The notes under the pieces were generated by a model. The model saw nothing but the letters and a program-made list of their open reading frames with translations. It searched no databases and had not been told where the DNA came from. Shown here one piece after another: positions 50,330 to 57,656 of a stretch of 57,656 bases of DNA; the first letter of the stretch is position 1; every line of letters starts with the position of its first letter. A program made the translations under genes and the position numbers. The DNA is from JBCBJX01 sp038522735 (GTDB taxonomy: Bacteria; Pseudomonadota; Alphaproteobacteria; Caulobacterales; Parvularculaceae): the NCBI GenBank assembly GCA_038522735.1, contig JBCBJX010000008.1, positions 1 to 57,656 on the forward strand. The letters run 5' to 3'.

Positions 50330-51282
50330 AGCCGCGCGACCTCAACGCCGTCGACCCTGACGCCGGCGTCGTCGAAGTCGATCCGGAGTTTTGCGGCCCC
50401 GCCCTGCGACATGCCTTTCGCAGCGACGGCGAGGCTCGCCGCGTCGGCGTCCTCCTGCGTCAACGCTCCATAAGCGACAGCGGCGTCGATCAGCGGTTTC
50501 GGTTTGCGGACATCAACCGTCGCTTCGCCGGACGCGGCGCCCTCCGGCGATATACGGACAGTTCCGTCAGCAGAGAGCGCGCCGCCGCCATTGGCGAGGC
50601 GGATGTAGCGGATGAGGGCGTCGACGCCGCCCGTTGCGTCCATGGCGTAACTCACATCGAAATCGGCGTAGTCGATCCGGAGTTCGCCTGAGGCGTCCGA
50701 CCAGGCCGGCGCGGTCAGCCGTCCGCCGACGCGCGCTCCTGCGCTCTCCGGAAAGGCGTCGGCGACAAACCGCTCGAGGGCTGCGGTTCCCGTCCCGTCG
50801 ATCCGCAGTTCCGCATTTCGCAGATCGAGCGCGCCGCGCCATGGCGCGCCCTTCGGGCCGCCGCGGGCGAGGCTCGCCCGCAAGGTGTCGCCGGTCAGGA
50901 CCGCGCTTTCCAGCTGCAGCCCCAGCGCAGGATCGAAATCGAGGCGCTGCGGACCCTTCAGCGTAAGGACCACGCGCGAAAGACTGTAAGGCAGGGCGTC
51001 GATCTCGACGCGATCCGCCGACCAGCGGCCGACGCCCCCGGCCTGCGCTTGCGGGCTCTCGATACGGGCGCGCCAGAGGAACGGGAAACCGGAGATCGAC
51101 AGCGAACTGTAGGCGACGGAGACGCCCGTTTCAGGCGCAGGTCGAAGTTGACTAGTCAAAGCATCTTCGAGTATCCGCGCTGCGACGAACCAGTAAGTTG
51201 AATAAGCGAGGGCGATTGCTATCGCCAGGGGTCCGACAAGCCGGATCGGTCGCTCTAGAGTTCGGGAAAGAACCGATCTCAT
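50326..51282 (-). CDS. DUF2125 domain protein, probable envelope protein
   Basis: This 318-aa protein has one N-terminal hydrophobic anchor (LVGPLAIAIALAYSTYWFVA, residues 16-35) and a large beta-rich domain made of repeating short strands (VAYSSLSISGFPFLWRARIE, VEIDALPYSLSRVVLTLKGP), the pattern of DUF2125, an alphaproteobacterial family of unknown function. It may bind lipids or other envelope parts, by analogy with similar AsmA-like folds, but this is speculation. It occurs in the usual place between tyrA and plsC. Confidence 0.82.
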   Translation of the reverse strand: MRSVLSRTLERPIRLVGPLAIAIALAYSTYWFVAARILEDALTSQLRPAPETGVSVAYSSLSISGFPFLWRARIESPQAQAGGVGRWSADRVEIDALPYSLSRVVLTLKGPQRLDFDPALGLQLESAVLTGDTLRASLARGGPKGAPWRGALDLRNAELRIDGTGTAALERFVADAFPESAGARVGGRLTAPAWSDASGELRIDYADFDVSYAMDATGGVDALIRYIRLANGGGALSADGTVRISPEGAASGEATVDVRKPKPLIDAAVAYGALTQEDADAASLAVAAKGMSQGGAAKLRIDFDDAGVRVDGVEVARL

Positions 51283-51396
51283 AATGCGCTGCGTCCTGCG
51301 TGCTTAACGCTTTGATCCCGGTTCGTTCCTTTGGGCCGAGTTTTCCAAGGCGCTGAAATTATTGCGCGATCGCCGCTTTTGCCCGGGCGTGAGAGT

Positions 51397-51405
51397 TTAT
51401 CCACA
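51397..51405 (+). promoter_or_regulatory. Perfect DnaA box in the DUF2125-plsC spacer
   Basis: TTATCCACA, the strong DnaA-binding 9-mer, occurs once in the 130-base spacer, 8 bases outside the plsC stop and 115 bases upstream of the DUF2125 start. No second clear box or A+T-rich unwinding region is next to it, so an origin is not indicated. It could be a titration or regulatory site, or chance. Confidence 0.4.
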
Positions 51406-51412
51406 GCCGTGA

Positions 51413-52138
51413 TCACGGTCTGTTCGCGGGCGCCGCGAGGAGGCGGGCGGTCTCAGCATCGATCGCATGTTTTAGCTGCGACTGGAACGATCTGCGATCG
51501 AGACCCCCCGGCAATGGTTGCAGATATGACAGTGTTATTACACCAGACGCGCGGCGCAATCCCGGATGGCGCCAAAAGACGCCGGAATCGTGGGCGACGG
51601 GAATGACCGGCGCGCCCGTGCGCTGATAAAGCCCTGAAATACCTGGTTGAAGCGGCTTTTCTTCCCCCGGCGCGACGCGGGTGCCCTCTGGAAAAATAAC
51701 GACCTGGCGCCCGTCGTCGAGGGCCGCCTGGACGGCCGCCGTCATCTGGCGGAGCGCTTTTGCGCCGGCGGAACGGTCTATGGCGATGTGGCCGCATTTG
51801 CGCGCCCACCATCCGTAGATCGGAATGTTGAGAAGCTCTTTTTTCAGGATCACGACAGGGCGCGGCAGCTCCACGATGAACGCGATCGTCTCCCAGGCGG
51901 ACTGATGCTTCGCGGCGACGATCGCCGCGCCCTCCGGCCTGTTCTCCGCGCCGATCGCTCTGTGGGAGAGCCCGCAGAATGATTTCAGACCCCAGAGCAT
52001 CAGGCGCGCCCAGACCCTGGTCGCGCGTTCGGCGACCCGCCGCGGGGCGAGGAGGGTCGGCAGGCAGATGATGGCCATGAGGATGGTCGCGACGACCATG
52101 AAGCCGGCGTAAGCGGCCGATCGAAGGTCCGTGAGCAT
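51413..52138 (-). CDS. plsC: 1-acyl-sn-glycerol-3-phosphate acyltransferase
   Basis: This 241-aa acyltransferase has an N-terminal hydrophobic helix (AAYAGFMVVATILMAIICLP), the catalytic block AAKHQSAWETIAF (HxxxxE in place of the common HxxxxD), the middle motif YGWWARKCGHIAIDRSAG, and FPEGTRVAPGEEKP. It adds the second acyl chain to lysophosphatidic acid in phospholipid synthesis. The start MLTDLRSAAYAGF is ten bases downstream of the ydcF-like stop. The longer in-frame reading to 52306 would overlap that gene and has no homology. Confidence 0.92.
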   Translation of the reverse strand: MLTDLRSAAYAGFMVVATILMAIICLPTLLAPRRVAERATRVWARLMLWGLKSFCGLSHRAIGAENRPEGAAIVAAKHQSAWETIAFIVELPRPVVILKKELLNIPIYGWWARKCGHIAIDRSAGAKALRQMTAAVQAALDDGRQVVIFPEGTRVAPGEEKPLQPGISGLYQRTGAPVIPVAHDSGVFWRHPGLRRASGVITLSYLQPLPGGLDRRSFQSQLKHAIDAETARLLAAPANRP

Positions 52139-52148
52139 CTTGCGGGCC

Positions 52149-52724
52149 TCAGGCGCCGAAGACGAGCGAGGCCCGCCGCACCTGCAGCTTGGCGTATTCA
52201 GAGGCGAGCATGCGCCAGCCTTTGAGGGATCGGCCGGGTCCGGTGGCGGCGGAGGGCGTTGCGACAGCGACGATGTCGAGCTCCGGCGCCGCCAGGCGCA
52301 GTTCAAGGACGCTTCGGGGAACGTGGAAGTCCGATGTGACGATGATGATCCGGTCGTAGCCGTTCGCGCGCGCCCATTCGGCGATCTCTGCAGCGTTGCC
52401 GCGGGTCGTGCGGGCGATCTCGCCCCGATCTACGCAGCACTGGAAGCGGTTCTCGGCGCCGTCCCAGAGGGCGCGGAGGTCGGAAAGGGGCGTGTCCGGA
52501 TGGACGCCGGAGATGAGCATCCGCTCGCCTGCGCCCGCTGCAAAGAGCTGCATCGCGCGTTCAATCCGCACGCCGCCGCCGCCGGTCAGGGCTGCGACGC
52601 CGTCGACGCCCTCAAACCCTTCCTGCGGCTTGTCATGGGCCGGCAGTCCCGCTGTGAACACGGCGAAGCCTGCGACAAACGCCGCCCCCAGCGCGACCAC
52701 GGCGGTGATGAACCAACGAACCAT
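52149..52724 (-). CDS. YdcF family protein (DUF218, SanA/ElyC-like)
   Basis: This 191-aa protein has an N-terminal membrane anchor (WFITAVVALGAAFVAGFAVF) and a DUF218 domain: GVDGVAALTGGGGVRIERAM, MLISGVHPDTPLSDLRAL, TRGNAAEIAEWARANGYDRI and IIVTSDFHVPRSVLELRL. Relatives ElyC and SanA affect envelope integrity and peptidoglycan precursor handling in E. coli. It sits between plsC and ftsX, in an envelope-oriented operon, and 81 bases after ftsX. Confidence 0.9.
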   Translation of the reverse strand: MVRWFITAVVALGAAFVAGFAVFTAGLPAHDKPQEGFEGVDGVAALTGGGGVRIERAMQLFAAGAGERMLISGVHPDTPLSDLRALWDGAENRFQCCVDRGEIARTTRGNAAEIAEWARANGYDRIIIVTSDFHVPRSVLELRLAAPELDIVAVATPSAATGPGRSLKGWRMLASEYAKLQVRRASLVFGA

Positions 52725-52805
52725 AGCACCTCAGCCGGCCGCCCCCGGCCCGTTCATGAAGAGTTTACCGTGCGCCGGCCGGCCGGCAAACGATCGTCCG
52801 CCGCC

Positions 52806-53693
52806 TCAGAGCTGCGCGCGGAGCGTTGCGAGCGCCGACTGCCGGCCGGCGAAGATCGCAGCGCCGATGCAGGCGAGCGGCGCGATCGGCGTCCAGAAGA
52901 CCGGCCCGAGACCGACGGTGGTCACATCGACAGCGCCGTTGAGAACCGCGCGGCCGATCAGAAAGAAAAACGTTCCGCCGAGCCAGCCGGCCGCCGCGCC
53001 GAGGCCGGCGACGCGCAGGAGCCGGTTTTGCACCGCCGCGGCGATATAGCCGTCGGTCGCGCCCATGAGGTGCAGCACTTCGACGATCCGCGAATTGGCC
53101 GCGAGGCTTGCGCGGGCCGCGAAGGAGGCGACCGCCGCCGCCGCCCCAAGTACGAGGGCGAAGACCGCGACGGCGGCGGTCTGCATGGCGCGGGCGGAGG
53201 AGAGGAGGCGGGCGTTCCAGGCGCGGTGGTCGTCAAGGCTCGCCCCCGGCGCCGCCGCGGCGACGCGGGCGCTCAGGAGTTCGAGGTCCGGCGCGGGCGC
53301 CCGGACGAATTCGACGGCGATGAGCGCCGGCACGGGGAAGTCGTCCGGCAGGCCGCCGGAGCCGAGCCAGGGCGACAGGAGCTCCGCCGCCTGCTTGCGG
53401 TCGATGACCCGCGAGCCCGCAACGCCGCCGGTCGTCTCGAGGACCCGCTGGACCGCAGCGACGTCCCGCTCGATCTCCGCCGCGCTCACCCCGCGCACGC
53501 GGATGGTGACGGCCCGCTCGATATCGTCCGTCCACCGCGCCGTCACGTCGAAGATCGCGGCGCTCGCGGCGATGGCGAGAACCGCGAGCAGGCTGACGAC
53601 GCTGACGGCGGCGGACAGGGGGCGCCCCGCGGCGCCGGCGTCCGGCAGCAGGCTGCGCCGGCGGGCGGGAGGGGCGGCGGGCGCATCGCTCAT
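52806..53693 (-). CDS. ftsX: Cell division protein FtsX (permease-like)
   Basis: This 295-aa protein has the FtsX order: a cytosolic N-terminus, a first helix (PLSAAVSVVSLLAVLAIAAS), a periplasmic loop of about 130 residues (RGVSAAEIERDVAAVQRVLE), then three helices, two of them around NSRIVEVLHLMGATDGYIAA. It partners FtsE in the inner membrane and controls septal peptidoglycan hydrolases. Its start overlaps the ftsE stop by four bases. The N-terminal residues are Ala/Pro/Arg-rich. Confidence 0.93.
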   Translation of the reverse strand: MSDAPAAPPARRRSLLPDAGAAGRPLSAAVSVVSLLAVLAIAASAAIFDVTARWTDDIERAVTIRVRGVSAAEIERDVAAVQRVLETTGGVAGSRVIDRKQAAELLSPWLGSGGLPDDFPVPALIAVEFVRAPAPDLELLSARVAAAAPGASLDDHRAWNARLLSSARAMQTAAVAVFALVLGAAAAVASFAARASLAANSRIVEVLHLMGATDGYIAAAVQNRLLRVAGLGAAAGWLGGTFFFLIGRAVLNGAVDVTTVGLGPVFWTPIAPLACIGAAIFAGRQSALATLRAQL

Positions 53694-54388
53694 GAGCGCG
53701 CCGTCGCGGGTTTCGACGCGCCGCCCGCCGCCACCTTGAAAATACGGCCTGACTGAAGGCGCAGAACCGGTTTCGCCAGCTTGCGGACGAGTTCCAGATC
53801 GTGGGTCGCGACCAGCACCGCGGCGCCGAGCCGGTTCATCTCGATGAAGAGCCGCATGATGCGCTCGCTCATCTGCGGATCGACATTGCCGGTCGGTTCG
53901 TCGGCGATGATGAGATCCGGCTTCCCGACCACGGCGCGGGCGAGGGCGACGCGCTGCTGCTCGCCGCCTGAGAGGGTCGCGGGGCTGTCGTCCAGCTTAT
54001 CGGCGAGACCCACCCAGGTTAACAGTTCGCAAACATCTTCCCGATAACTTGCATGATCACGGCCCTGAATTTCGAGGGGCAACGCGACGTTTTCGAAGAC
54101 GGTGAGATGGTCGAGAAGGCGGAAGTCCTGGAAGACGACGCCCATCCGGCGGCGCAGCTCCGGCAGCGCCTCTCGCGGCGCCATGGTCACGTCCTCGCCG
54201 AAGACGGTGATCTCGCCGCGGGTCGGGCGGAGCGCCAGATAGATGAGCTTCAGGAGCGTCGTCTTGCCGGCGCCGGACGCGCCGGTCAGAAACCGGAAAT
54301 CGCCAGGGCGCAGTTGGAAAGAGACGTCCGAGAGGGTCTCCTCCCGGCCGTCATAGGACAGGCCGACATTGTCGAAACGCACGATCAC
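53690..54388 (-). CDS. ftsE: Cell division ATP-binding protein FtsE
   Basis: This 232-aa ABC ATPase has Walker A GASGAGKTT (residues 36-44), the Q-loop VVFQDFRLLDHLTVFENVAL, signature LSGGEQQRVALARAVVGKP and Walker B LIIADEPTGNVD. The sequence matches FtsE rather than LolD, and the ftsX overlap confirms it. FtsEX links ATP hydrolysis in the cell to wall cutting outside. It is divergent from a zinc-ribbon gene with 89 bases between. Confidence 0.95.
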   Translation of the reverse strand: MIVRFDNVGLSYDGREETLSDVSFQLRPGDFRFLTGASGAGKTTLLKLIYLALRPTRGEITVFGEDVTMAPREALPELRRRMGVVFQDFRLLDHLTVFENVALPLEIQGRDHASYREDVCELLTWVGLADKLDDSPATLSGGEQQRVALARAVVGKPDLIIADEPTGNVDPQMSERIMRLFIEMNRLGAAVLVATHDLELVRKLAKPVLRLQSGRIFKVAAGGASKPATARS

Positions 54389-54477
54389 GCGCCTGGTCCT
54401 TTTCGCATCCGGAGTGAAGCCGCTCTTCAGGGAGCGTCCATGTCAGATCAACCTAGCTACGCCGAGTCGTCCCGCCA

Positions 54478-55077
54478 ATGATCGTCTCCTGCCCTGATTG
54501 CGCGCGCCGCTACCGCGTCGAGGAGGAACAGATCGGCCCCCTCGGTCGGGAGGTTCTTTGCGCCGCCTGCGGCGCGGTCTGGCGCGCGACCCGCGAGGAC
54601 GGATCAAAACCGGCGAAACGCCGCGGGGCGACCGGTCTTGAAGCGGCCCGCATGACGCTTCGCCGGAAAGAACAGCTCCGCCCGACGCCGGCCCGGGTCG
54701 CCGGCTGGGCGCTTTGGGCGGCGACGGGCGTCTACGCGTTCTTCCTCGCCGGAGCGGGACCGATCGGGGAGCGGATCGGCGACTTCGGCGCGCGCCTCGG
54801 CGGGCCGTCGGTGATCGTCGACGTCCTCAACGTCGTGGTCGCCGAGGATGGGACCGGCGTCGTCGTCGAAGCCGCCCTTATCAACAGGACCGACGCGCCG
54901 CAGCCGAACCCGGCGCTGGTCGCCGAGGCGATCGACGCGGACGGCGGCGTTCTCAAACGCTGGTCGGTGCGCGCGCCGGCGGCCCAGACGCCGCCGAACG
55001 CAAGCTCGCCGCTCTTGATCGCCCTTGAACCTCCCGGCGGCGCGCGCACGGTGCGGCTCGTCAGGCGGGACCGGTGA
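54478..55077 (+). CDS. Zinc-ribbon (MJ0042-type) single-pass membrane protein
   Basis: This 199-aa protein starts with an MJ0042 zinc ribbon (MIVSCPDCARRYRVEEEQIG, with C5, C8, C28 and C31). A basic linker follows, then one hydrophobic helix (AGWALWAATGVYAFFLAGAG, about residues 75-94) and a beta-rich domain (VVVEAALINRTDAPQPNPAL) of the FxLYD/DUF3426-like type. This arrangement is common in proteobacteria, and its role is unknown. It occurs beside ftsE in many alphaproteobacteria. The hpt gene starts four bases after its stop. Confidence 0.83.
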   Translation: MIVSCPDCARRYRVEEEQIGPLGREVLCAACGAVWRATREDGSKPAKRRGATGLEAARMTLRRKEQLRPTPARVAGWALWAATGVYAFFLAGAGPIGERIGDFGARLGGPSVIVDVLNVVVAEDGTGVVVEAALINRTDAPQPNPALVAEAIDADGGVLKRWSVRAPAAQTPPNASSPLLIALEPPGGARTVRLVRRDR

Positions 55078-55081
55078 TCCG

Positions 55082-55603
55082 ATGACGCCGTTTCCGATCT
55101 CGGCGGAGGCGATCGCCGCGCGCGTCGAGGCGATGGCGGGCGAGATCGCGGCGGATCATCCGGAGGGGGAGGAGCTTCTCCTCATCGCCATCCTCCTCGG
55201 CGGCCTGCCCTTCGCGGCGGATCTCGGCCGGGCGCTTTTCCGCGCCGGGATCGACGCGCGTCTCGAGACCATTCGGCTCTCCTCCTACGGCCATGAGCGC
55301 CGCTCTTCCGGCGCCGTCGATCTCGTCCAGGATCTCGCCCTCGATCCGGCGGGCCGTCGCATTCTCCTCGCCGACGACGTCCTTGATTCCGGCGGCTCCC
55401 TCGCGTTCGCGCGGGCCCATCTCCTCTCGCGCGGCGCCGCGTCCGTGCGGGCCGCCGTGCTCGCCGACAAGCAGACCGCGCCGGACGGGGCGGGGGCGGA
55501 CCATGTCGGTTTCGTCTGCGACCGGGACGCCTTCCTCGTCGGCTACGGCATGGACGACGAAGGCCGTGAACGCTTCCGCCCGGATATCCGCGCGGTCGAC
55601 TGA
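55082..55603 (+). CDS. hpt: Hypoxanthine/purine phosphoribosyltransferase
   Basis: This 173-aa type I phosphoribosyltransferase salvages hypoxanthine or guanine using PRPP. The PRPP loop is RRILLADDVLDSGGSLAF near residues 93-110 and the flexible loop region is LETIRLSSYGHERRSSGAVD. LLLIAILLGGLPFAADLGRA is the first strand and hood. The terminal AFLVGYGMDDEGRERFRPDI is typical of Hpt. It is translationally linked to the zinc-ribbon gene (four bases). Confidence 0.9.
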   Translation: MTPFPISAEAIAARVEAMAGEIAADHPEGEELLLIAILLGGLPFAADLGRALFRAGIDARLETIRLSSYGHERRSSGAVDLVQDLALDPAGRRILLADDVLDSGGSLAFARAHLLSRGAASVRAAVLADKQTAPDGAGADHVGFVCDRDAFLVGYGMDDEGRERFRPDIRAVD

Positions 55604-55672
55604 CGGGCCGAACGCGCCGTGGACGCGGCGACGCCCGCGATCGATACTCCTGACAGCACGGGAGAGCGGATA

Positions 55673-56335
55673 ATGGCGGACAACACCATCCGGATCGTCG
55701 GACTGCAGGTCGGAAAGGTGGAGCGGCTCGGTCCCGACGGCGTTCCAAGCGGCATCGTGAAGCGGCCGACGGCCGACCGGGTCCGCGTCGGGACGACCGG
55801 GATCGAAGGCGACGGGGTCGCGGACCTCCGTGTTCACGGCGGGCCGGAAAAAGCGGTCTACGCCTATCCCGGCGAGCATTACCCAAGGTGGGCGGAGGAG
55901 TTTCCTGAGCACGCCGGGAAATGGGTCGCCGGCGGCGTCGGCGAAAATCTGACCACCAAGGGGTTCGACGAAACCGACGTCCGCATCGGCGACGTCTTCC
56001 GCTCGGCGACGGGCCTCGCCCTGCAGGTCGCCCAGCCCCGCCAGCCCTGTTTCAAGTTCGCCCTGAAGTTCGAAGACGAAAGCCTGCCCCAGGCGATGCT
56101 GATGAACGGCCGATGCGGCTGGTATTTCCGGGTGCTGAGCGAGGGAACCGTCGCCGCCGGCGACGCGCTGGCGCTGGAGGAGCGCGGCCCCGAGAACTGG
56201 ACCGTCGCCCGTTTCCAGCGCCTCACCACCATCGCGAAAAAAGAGCTGACGCCGGAGCTTCTGCGCGAGATCGCTAAGACGCCGTCCGTGGCGCTGAACT
56301 GGCGGCGGTGGGCGGAGGAAAGGCTCGCGCGGTGA
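55673..56335 (+). CDS. MOSC domain protein (YiiM-like)
   Basis: This 220-aa protein has the MOSC domain arrangement of YiiM-type proteins: TGIEGDGVADLRVHGGPEKA followed by VYAYPGEHYPRWAEEF, GGVGENLTTKGFDETDVRIG and the conserved cysteine in QPRQPCFKFALKF. YiiM-like proteins bind or transfer molybdenum cofactor and can reduce N-hydroxylated compounds with a partner reductase. GGAGAG lies eight bases before the ATG. A GTG in frame 18 codons upstream is a weaker option. Confidence 0.88.
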   Translation: MADNTIRIVGLQVGKVERLGPDGVPSGIVKRPTADRVRVGTTGIEGDGVADLRVHGGPEKAVYAYPGEHYPRWAEEFPEHAGKWVAGGVGENLTTKGFDETDVRIGDVFRSATGLALQVAQPRQPCFKFALKFEDESLPQAMLMNGRCGWYFRVLSEGTVAAGDALALEERGPENWTVARFQRLTTIAKKELTPELLREIAKTPSVALNWRRWAEERLAR

Positions 56336-56342
56336 ACGACCC

Positions 56343-56428
56343 CCGCTCATCCCGGCGAAAGCCGGGACCTCCCGCCGCCCGAACGGGCCCCGTTTAGAGA
56401 GGCCCCGGCTTTCGCCCGGGGTGAGCGG
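56343..56428. repeat. Intergenic inverted repeat, family C
   Basis: CCGCTCATCCCGGCGAAAGC at 56343-56362 and its continuation pair with GAGGCCCCGGCTTTCGCCCG and GGGTGAGCGG at 56399-56428; only a few positions differ. The central 27 bases are GC-rich. It lies eight bases after the MOSC stop and 22 bases outside the tlpA stop, so it could act as a two-way transcription end. Elements with the CCCGGCGAAAGCCGGG core are scattered in many alphaproteobacteria. Confidence 0.85.
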
Positions 56429-56449
56429 ATTTTGGGCTCTCTCACCCCT

Positions 56450-57043
56450 TCAGATCTCTCCGTTCACGGCGGCTCGGACAAGGCGGATCGCGTCCGGGGA
56501 GGACCAGTCGGCGCCGCCGACGAGGCGGCCGATCTCCCGGCCTCTTTTATCGTAGAGGATCGTCGCCGGGACGGTGTCCGCCGCGCCTATCGCGGTCGCG
56601 AGGGCGAAATTGCGGTCGAGGTTCACCGGCATCTCGATCCCGAGGCGGGCGAGGAAGGCTTCCGATTTCTCCCGGTCCGTATCGAGGCTGACAGGTACGA
56701 ACTCAAAGCTCTGCGCCGGCATCGCGTCGGCGAGGGCGACGAGGGAGGGAAGCTCCTCGACGCAGGGCGCGCACCAGGTCGCCCAGACGTTCACGAGCAC
56801 GATCTGGCCTTCGAAGTCGCGCAAGGAGAACGCGCCCTCCGGGCCTTGCACCGTCTCGTATGGCGCGGGACGCGGCGGCAGGGACCTGTTGAAATCCCGC
56901 ATGTCGCCGACGGCGTAGGACGACACCCCGCCCCCTTGCGGAACCGAGGCGGCGATCGTCACATAGAGAAGAAAAAGCGCGCCGACCGCGGAGAGGACGA
57001 CGATCCACGTCCGCGGCTCGCGCACATCCAGAAACGAGGGCAT
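56450..57043 (-). CDS. tlpA: TlpA/ResA-type thiol:disulfide oxidoreductase
   Basis: This 197-aa protein has an N-terminal membrane anchor (TWIVVLSAVGALFLLYVTIA) and a thioredoxin fold facing the periplasm. The redox pair is in VNVWATWCAPCVEELPSL (C91 and C94), with the cis-proline region ADTVPATILYDKRG later. TlpA reduces copper-site or cytochrome precursors, for example during cytochrome oxidase assembly. It is divergent from lptM-lysA with 38 bases between. In many alphaproteobacteria argH lies between tlpA and lptM; it is absent here. Confidence 0.92.
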   Translation of the reverse strand: MPSFLDVREPRTWIVVLSAVGALFLLYVTIAASVPQGGGVSSYAVGDMRDFNRSLPPRPAPYETVQGPEGAFSLRDFEGQIVLVNVWATWCAPCVEELPSLVALADAMPAQSFEFVPVSLDTDREKSEAFLARLGIEMPVNLDRNFALATAIGAADTVPATILYDKRGREIGRLVGGADWSSPDAIRLVRAAVNGEI

Positions 57044-57081
57044 GGCTCTCGACCTTCAGCTTCGCCGGAGAGATAGACGCC

Positions 57082-57207
57082 GTGCGCCTCCTTTGCAGCC
57101 TCCTCGCCCTGACGCTCCTCGTCGCGCCCCTCGGCGCCTGCGGGAAAAAAGCGCCTCTTCGTGAGCCCCCGCCGCCGGCGAACGCGGCCGGGATGGGCGG
57201 GTCTTAG
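57082..57207 (+). CDS. lptM: Small lipoprotein, LptM (YifL)-like
   Basis: This 41-aa lipoprotein starts at a GTG. A hydrophobic signal (RLLCSLLALTLLVAPLGAC) ends with lipobox PLGAC (C20), followed by GKKAPLREPPPPAN, the CGxKxPL pattern of LptM. LptM stabilises the LPS translocon LptDE in E. coli. Location directly before lysA (four bases) is the usual place for this gene. It is short but the lipobox and synteny are convincing. Confidence 0.8.
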   Translation: MRLLCSLLALTLLVAPLGACGKKAPLREPPPPANAAGMGGS

Positions 57208-57211
57208 GACA

Positions 57212-57656
57212 ATGGACCACTTTCAGCACCGGGACGGGCGGCTGTTCTGCGAGGAGGTTTCCCTCGACGAGATCGCGGACGAGGTCGGAACGCCCGTCTA
57301 CGTCTATTCGACGGCGACGCTCGAGCGGCACTACCGGGTGTTCGCGGAGGGCTTTAAGGGCCTCGACGCGCTCGTCGCCTACTCCGTGAAATCGAATTCG
57401 AACGTCGCGGTCGTCCGCACACTGGCGAAGCGGGGGGCGGGCGCGGACGTCGTCTCCGAAGGGGAGATGCGCCGGGCGCTGGCGGCGGGCGTTCCCGCCT
57501 CGAAGATCGTCTTCGCCGGGGTGGGCAAAACCTGCCGCGAGATCGAGGCGGGGCTCGACGGGGGCATTCATCAGTTCAACGCCGAATCCGAGCCGGAGCT
57601 CGAAGCGATCGCCGCCGCGGCCCGGGCGCGCGGCGTCGCCGCGCCGGTCGCGATCC
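57212..57656 (+). CDS. lysA: Diaminopimelate decarboxylase (partial, N-terminal part)
   Basis: The first 148 residues of LysA are in the window and the gene continues past the right edge; the family is about 420 aa. The PLP lysine is K60 in VAYSVKSNSNVAV. GTPVYVYSTATLERHYRVF and GADVVSEGEMRRALAAGVPA follow, then IVFAGVGKTCREIEAGLDGG. LysA makes lysine from meso-diaminopimelate, the last step of lysine synthesis. It is coupled to lptM with four bases between stop and start. Confidence 0.94.
   Translation, partial: MDHFQHRDGRLFCEEVSLDEIADEVGTPVYVYSTATLERHYRVFAEGFKGLDALVAYSVKSNSNVAVVRTLAKRGAGADVVSEGEMRRALAAGVPASKIVFAGVGKTCREIEAGLDGGIHQFNAESEPELEAIAAAARARGVAAPVAI

Noticed and set aside
51283..51412. 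Replication origin suggested by the DnaA box
   Set aside because: Only one box, no A+T-rich unwinding region, and no replication genes nearby.
52131..53756. Open frame of 541 codons on the plus strand across ydcF and ftsX
   Set aside because: Opposite two well-supported genes; composition is Arg/Gly/Ala-rich low complexity and no motif is visible.

Overview
The window is a GC-rich, gene-dense stretch of bacterial chromosome. The gene families and their order point to an alphaproteobacterium, most likely from the Caulobacterales / Hyphomonadales / Parvularculales area. Supporting signs are the class I lysyl-tRNA synthetase, the phaR/phaA-phaB storage locus, metX-metW, the hisC-tyrA-DUF2125-plsC-ydcF-ftsX-ftsE block, lptM-lysA, and several classes of intergenic palindromic repeats. 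This placement is inference from gene content; there is no rRNA in the window. I see no tRNA, rRNA, CRISPR array, prophage, transposase or integrase, so this is mainly core chromosome.

Layout. 1-4.4 kb: a minus-strand spoVR (partial), yeaH, prkA stress cassette with a strongly folded prkA leader. 4.4-14.4 kb: a processive family-2 glycosyltransferase, a histidine phosphatase, a lipoprotein alpha/beta hydrolase divergent from a multi-pass LytTR regulator, class I LysRS, a DUF4199 membrane protein with a membrane-tethered LuxR-type regulator, then a TerB-like protein and a RimB-RimK fusion. 14.4-19.5 kb: a secreted TPR-like protein, pyrD, a secreted PepSY-like protein, a MATE exporter, hisI and folE. 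19.8-27 kb: cysS, an IscU-like scaffold protein, a lipoprotein, yidD, a DcsG-like ATP-grasp enzyme, thrS and an O-antigen-ligase-like membrane protein. 27-32.7 kb: an envelope glycan cluster with a rhamnosyltransferase-like GT2, two ArnT/PMT-like transferases, a polyprenyl-phosphate sugar synthase-like GT2 and a small four-helix membrane protein. 32.8-34.6 kb: a GGDEF-EAL protein with a degenerate GGDEF half. 34.6-37.5 kb: the polyhydroxybutyrate locus. 37.6-44.2 kb: a secreted unknown, a cupin, gloB, a methyltransferase, metW-metX and an FG-GAP lipoprotein. 44.3-48.2 kb: a fatty acid desaturase, an S9 peptidase and a 2OG-Fe(II) dioxygenase. 48.3-57.7 kb: hisC-tyrA, DUF2125, plsC, ydcF, ftsX-ftsE, a zinc-ribbon protein, hpt, a MOSC protein, tlpA, lptM and lysA (partial).

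Packing is very tight. Many neighbours overlap by 1-8 bases (yidD/ATP-grasp, hisC/tyrA, metX/metW, ftsE/ftsX, gloB/cupin, the two ArnT-like genes), which suggests translational coupling. Most of the remaining intergenic space holds inverted-repeat elements of at least four sequence families. No unmistakable new defence or mobile system is present. The best candidates for undescribed biology are the two membrane-tethered transcription regulators with their partner genes (6.6-12.4 kb), the folded leader of prkA, the RimB-RimK fusion next to a TerB-like protein, and the ATP-grasp enzyme coupled between yidD and thrS.
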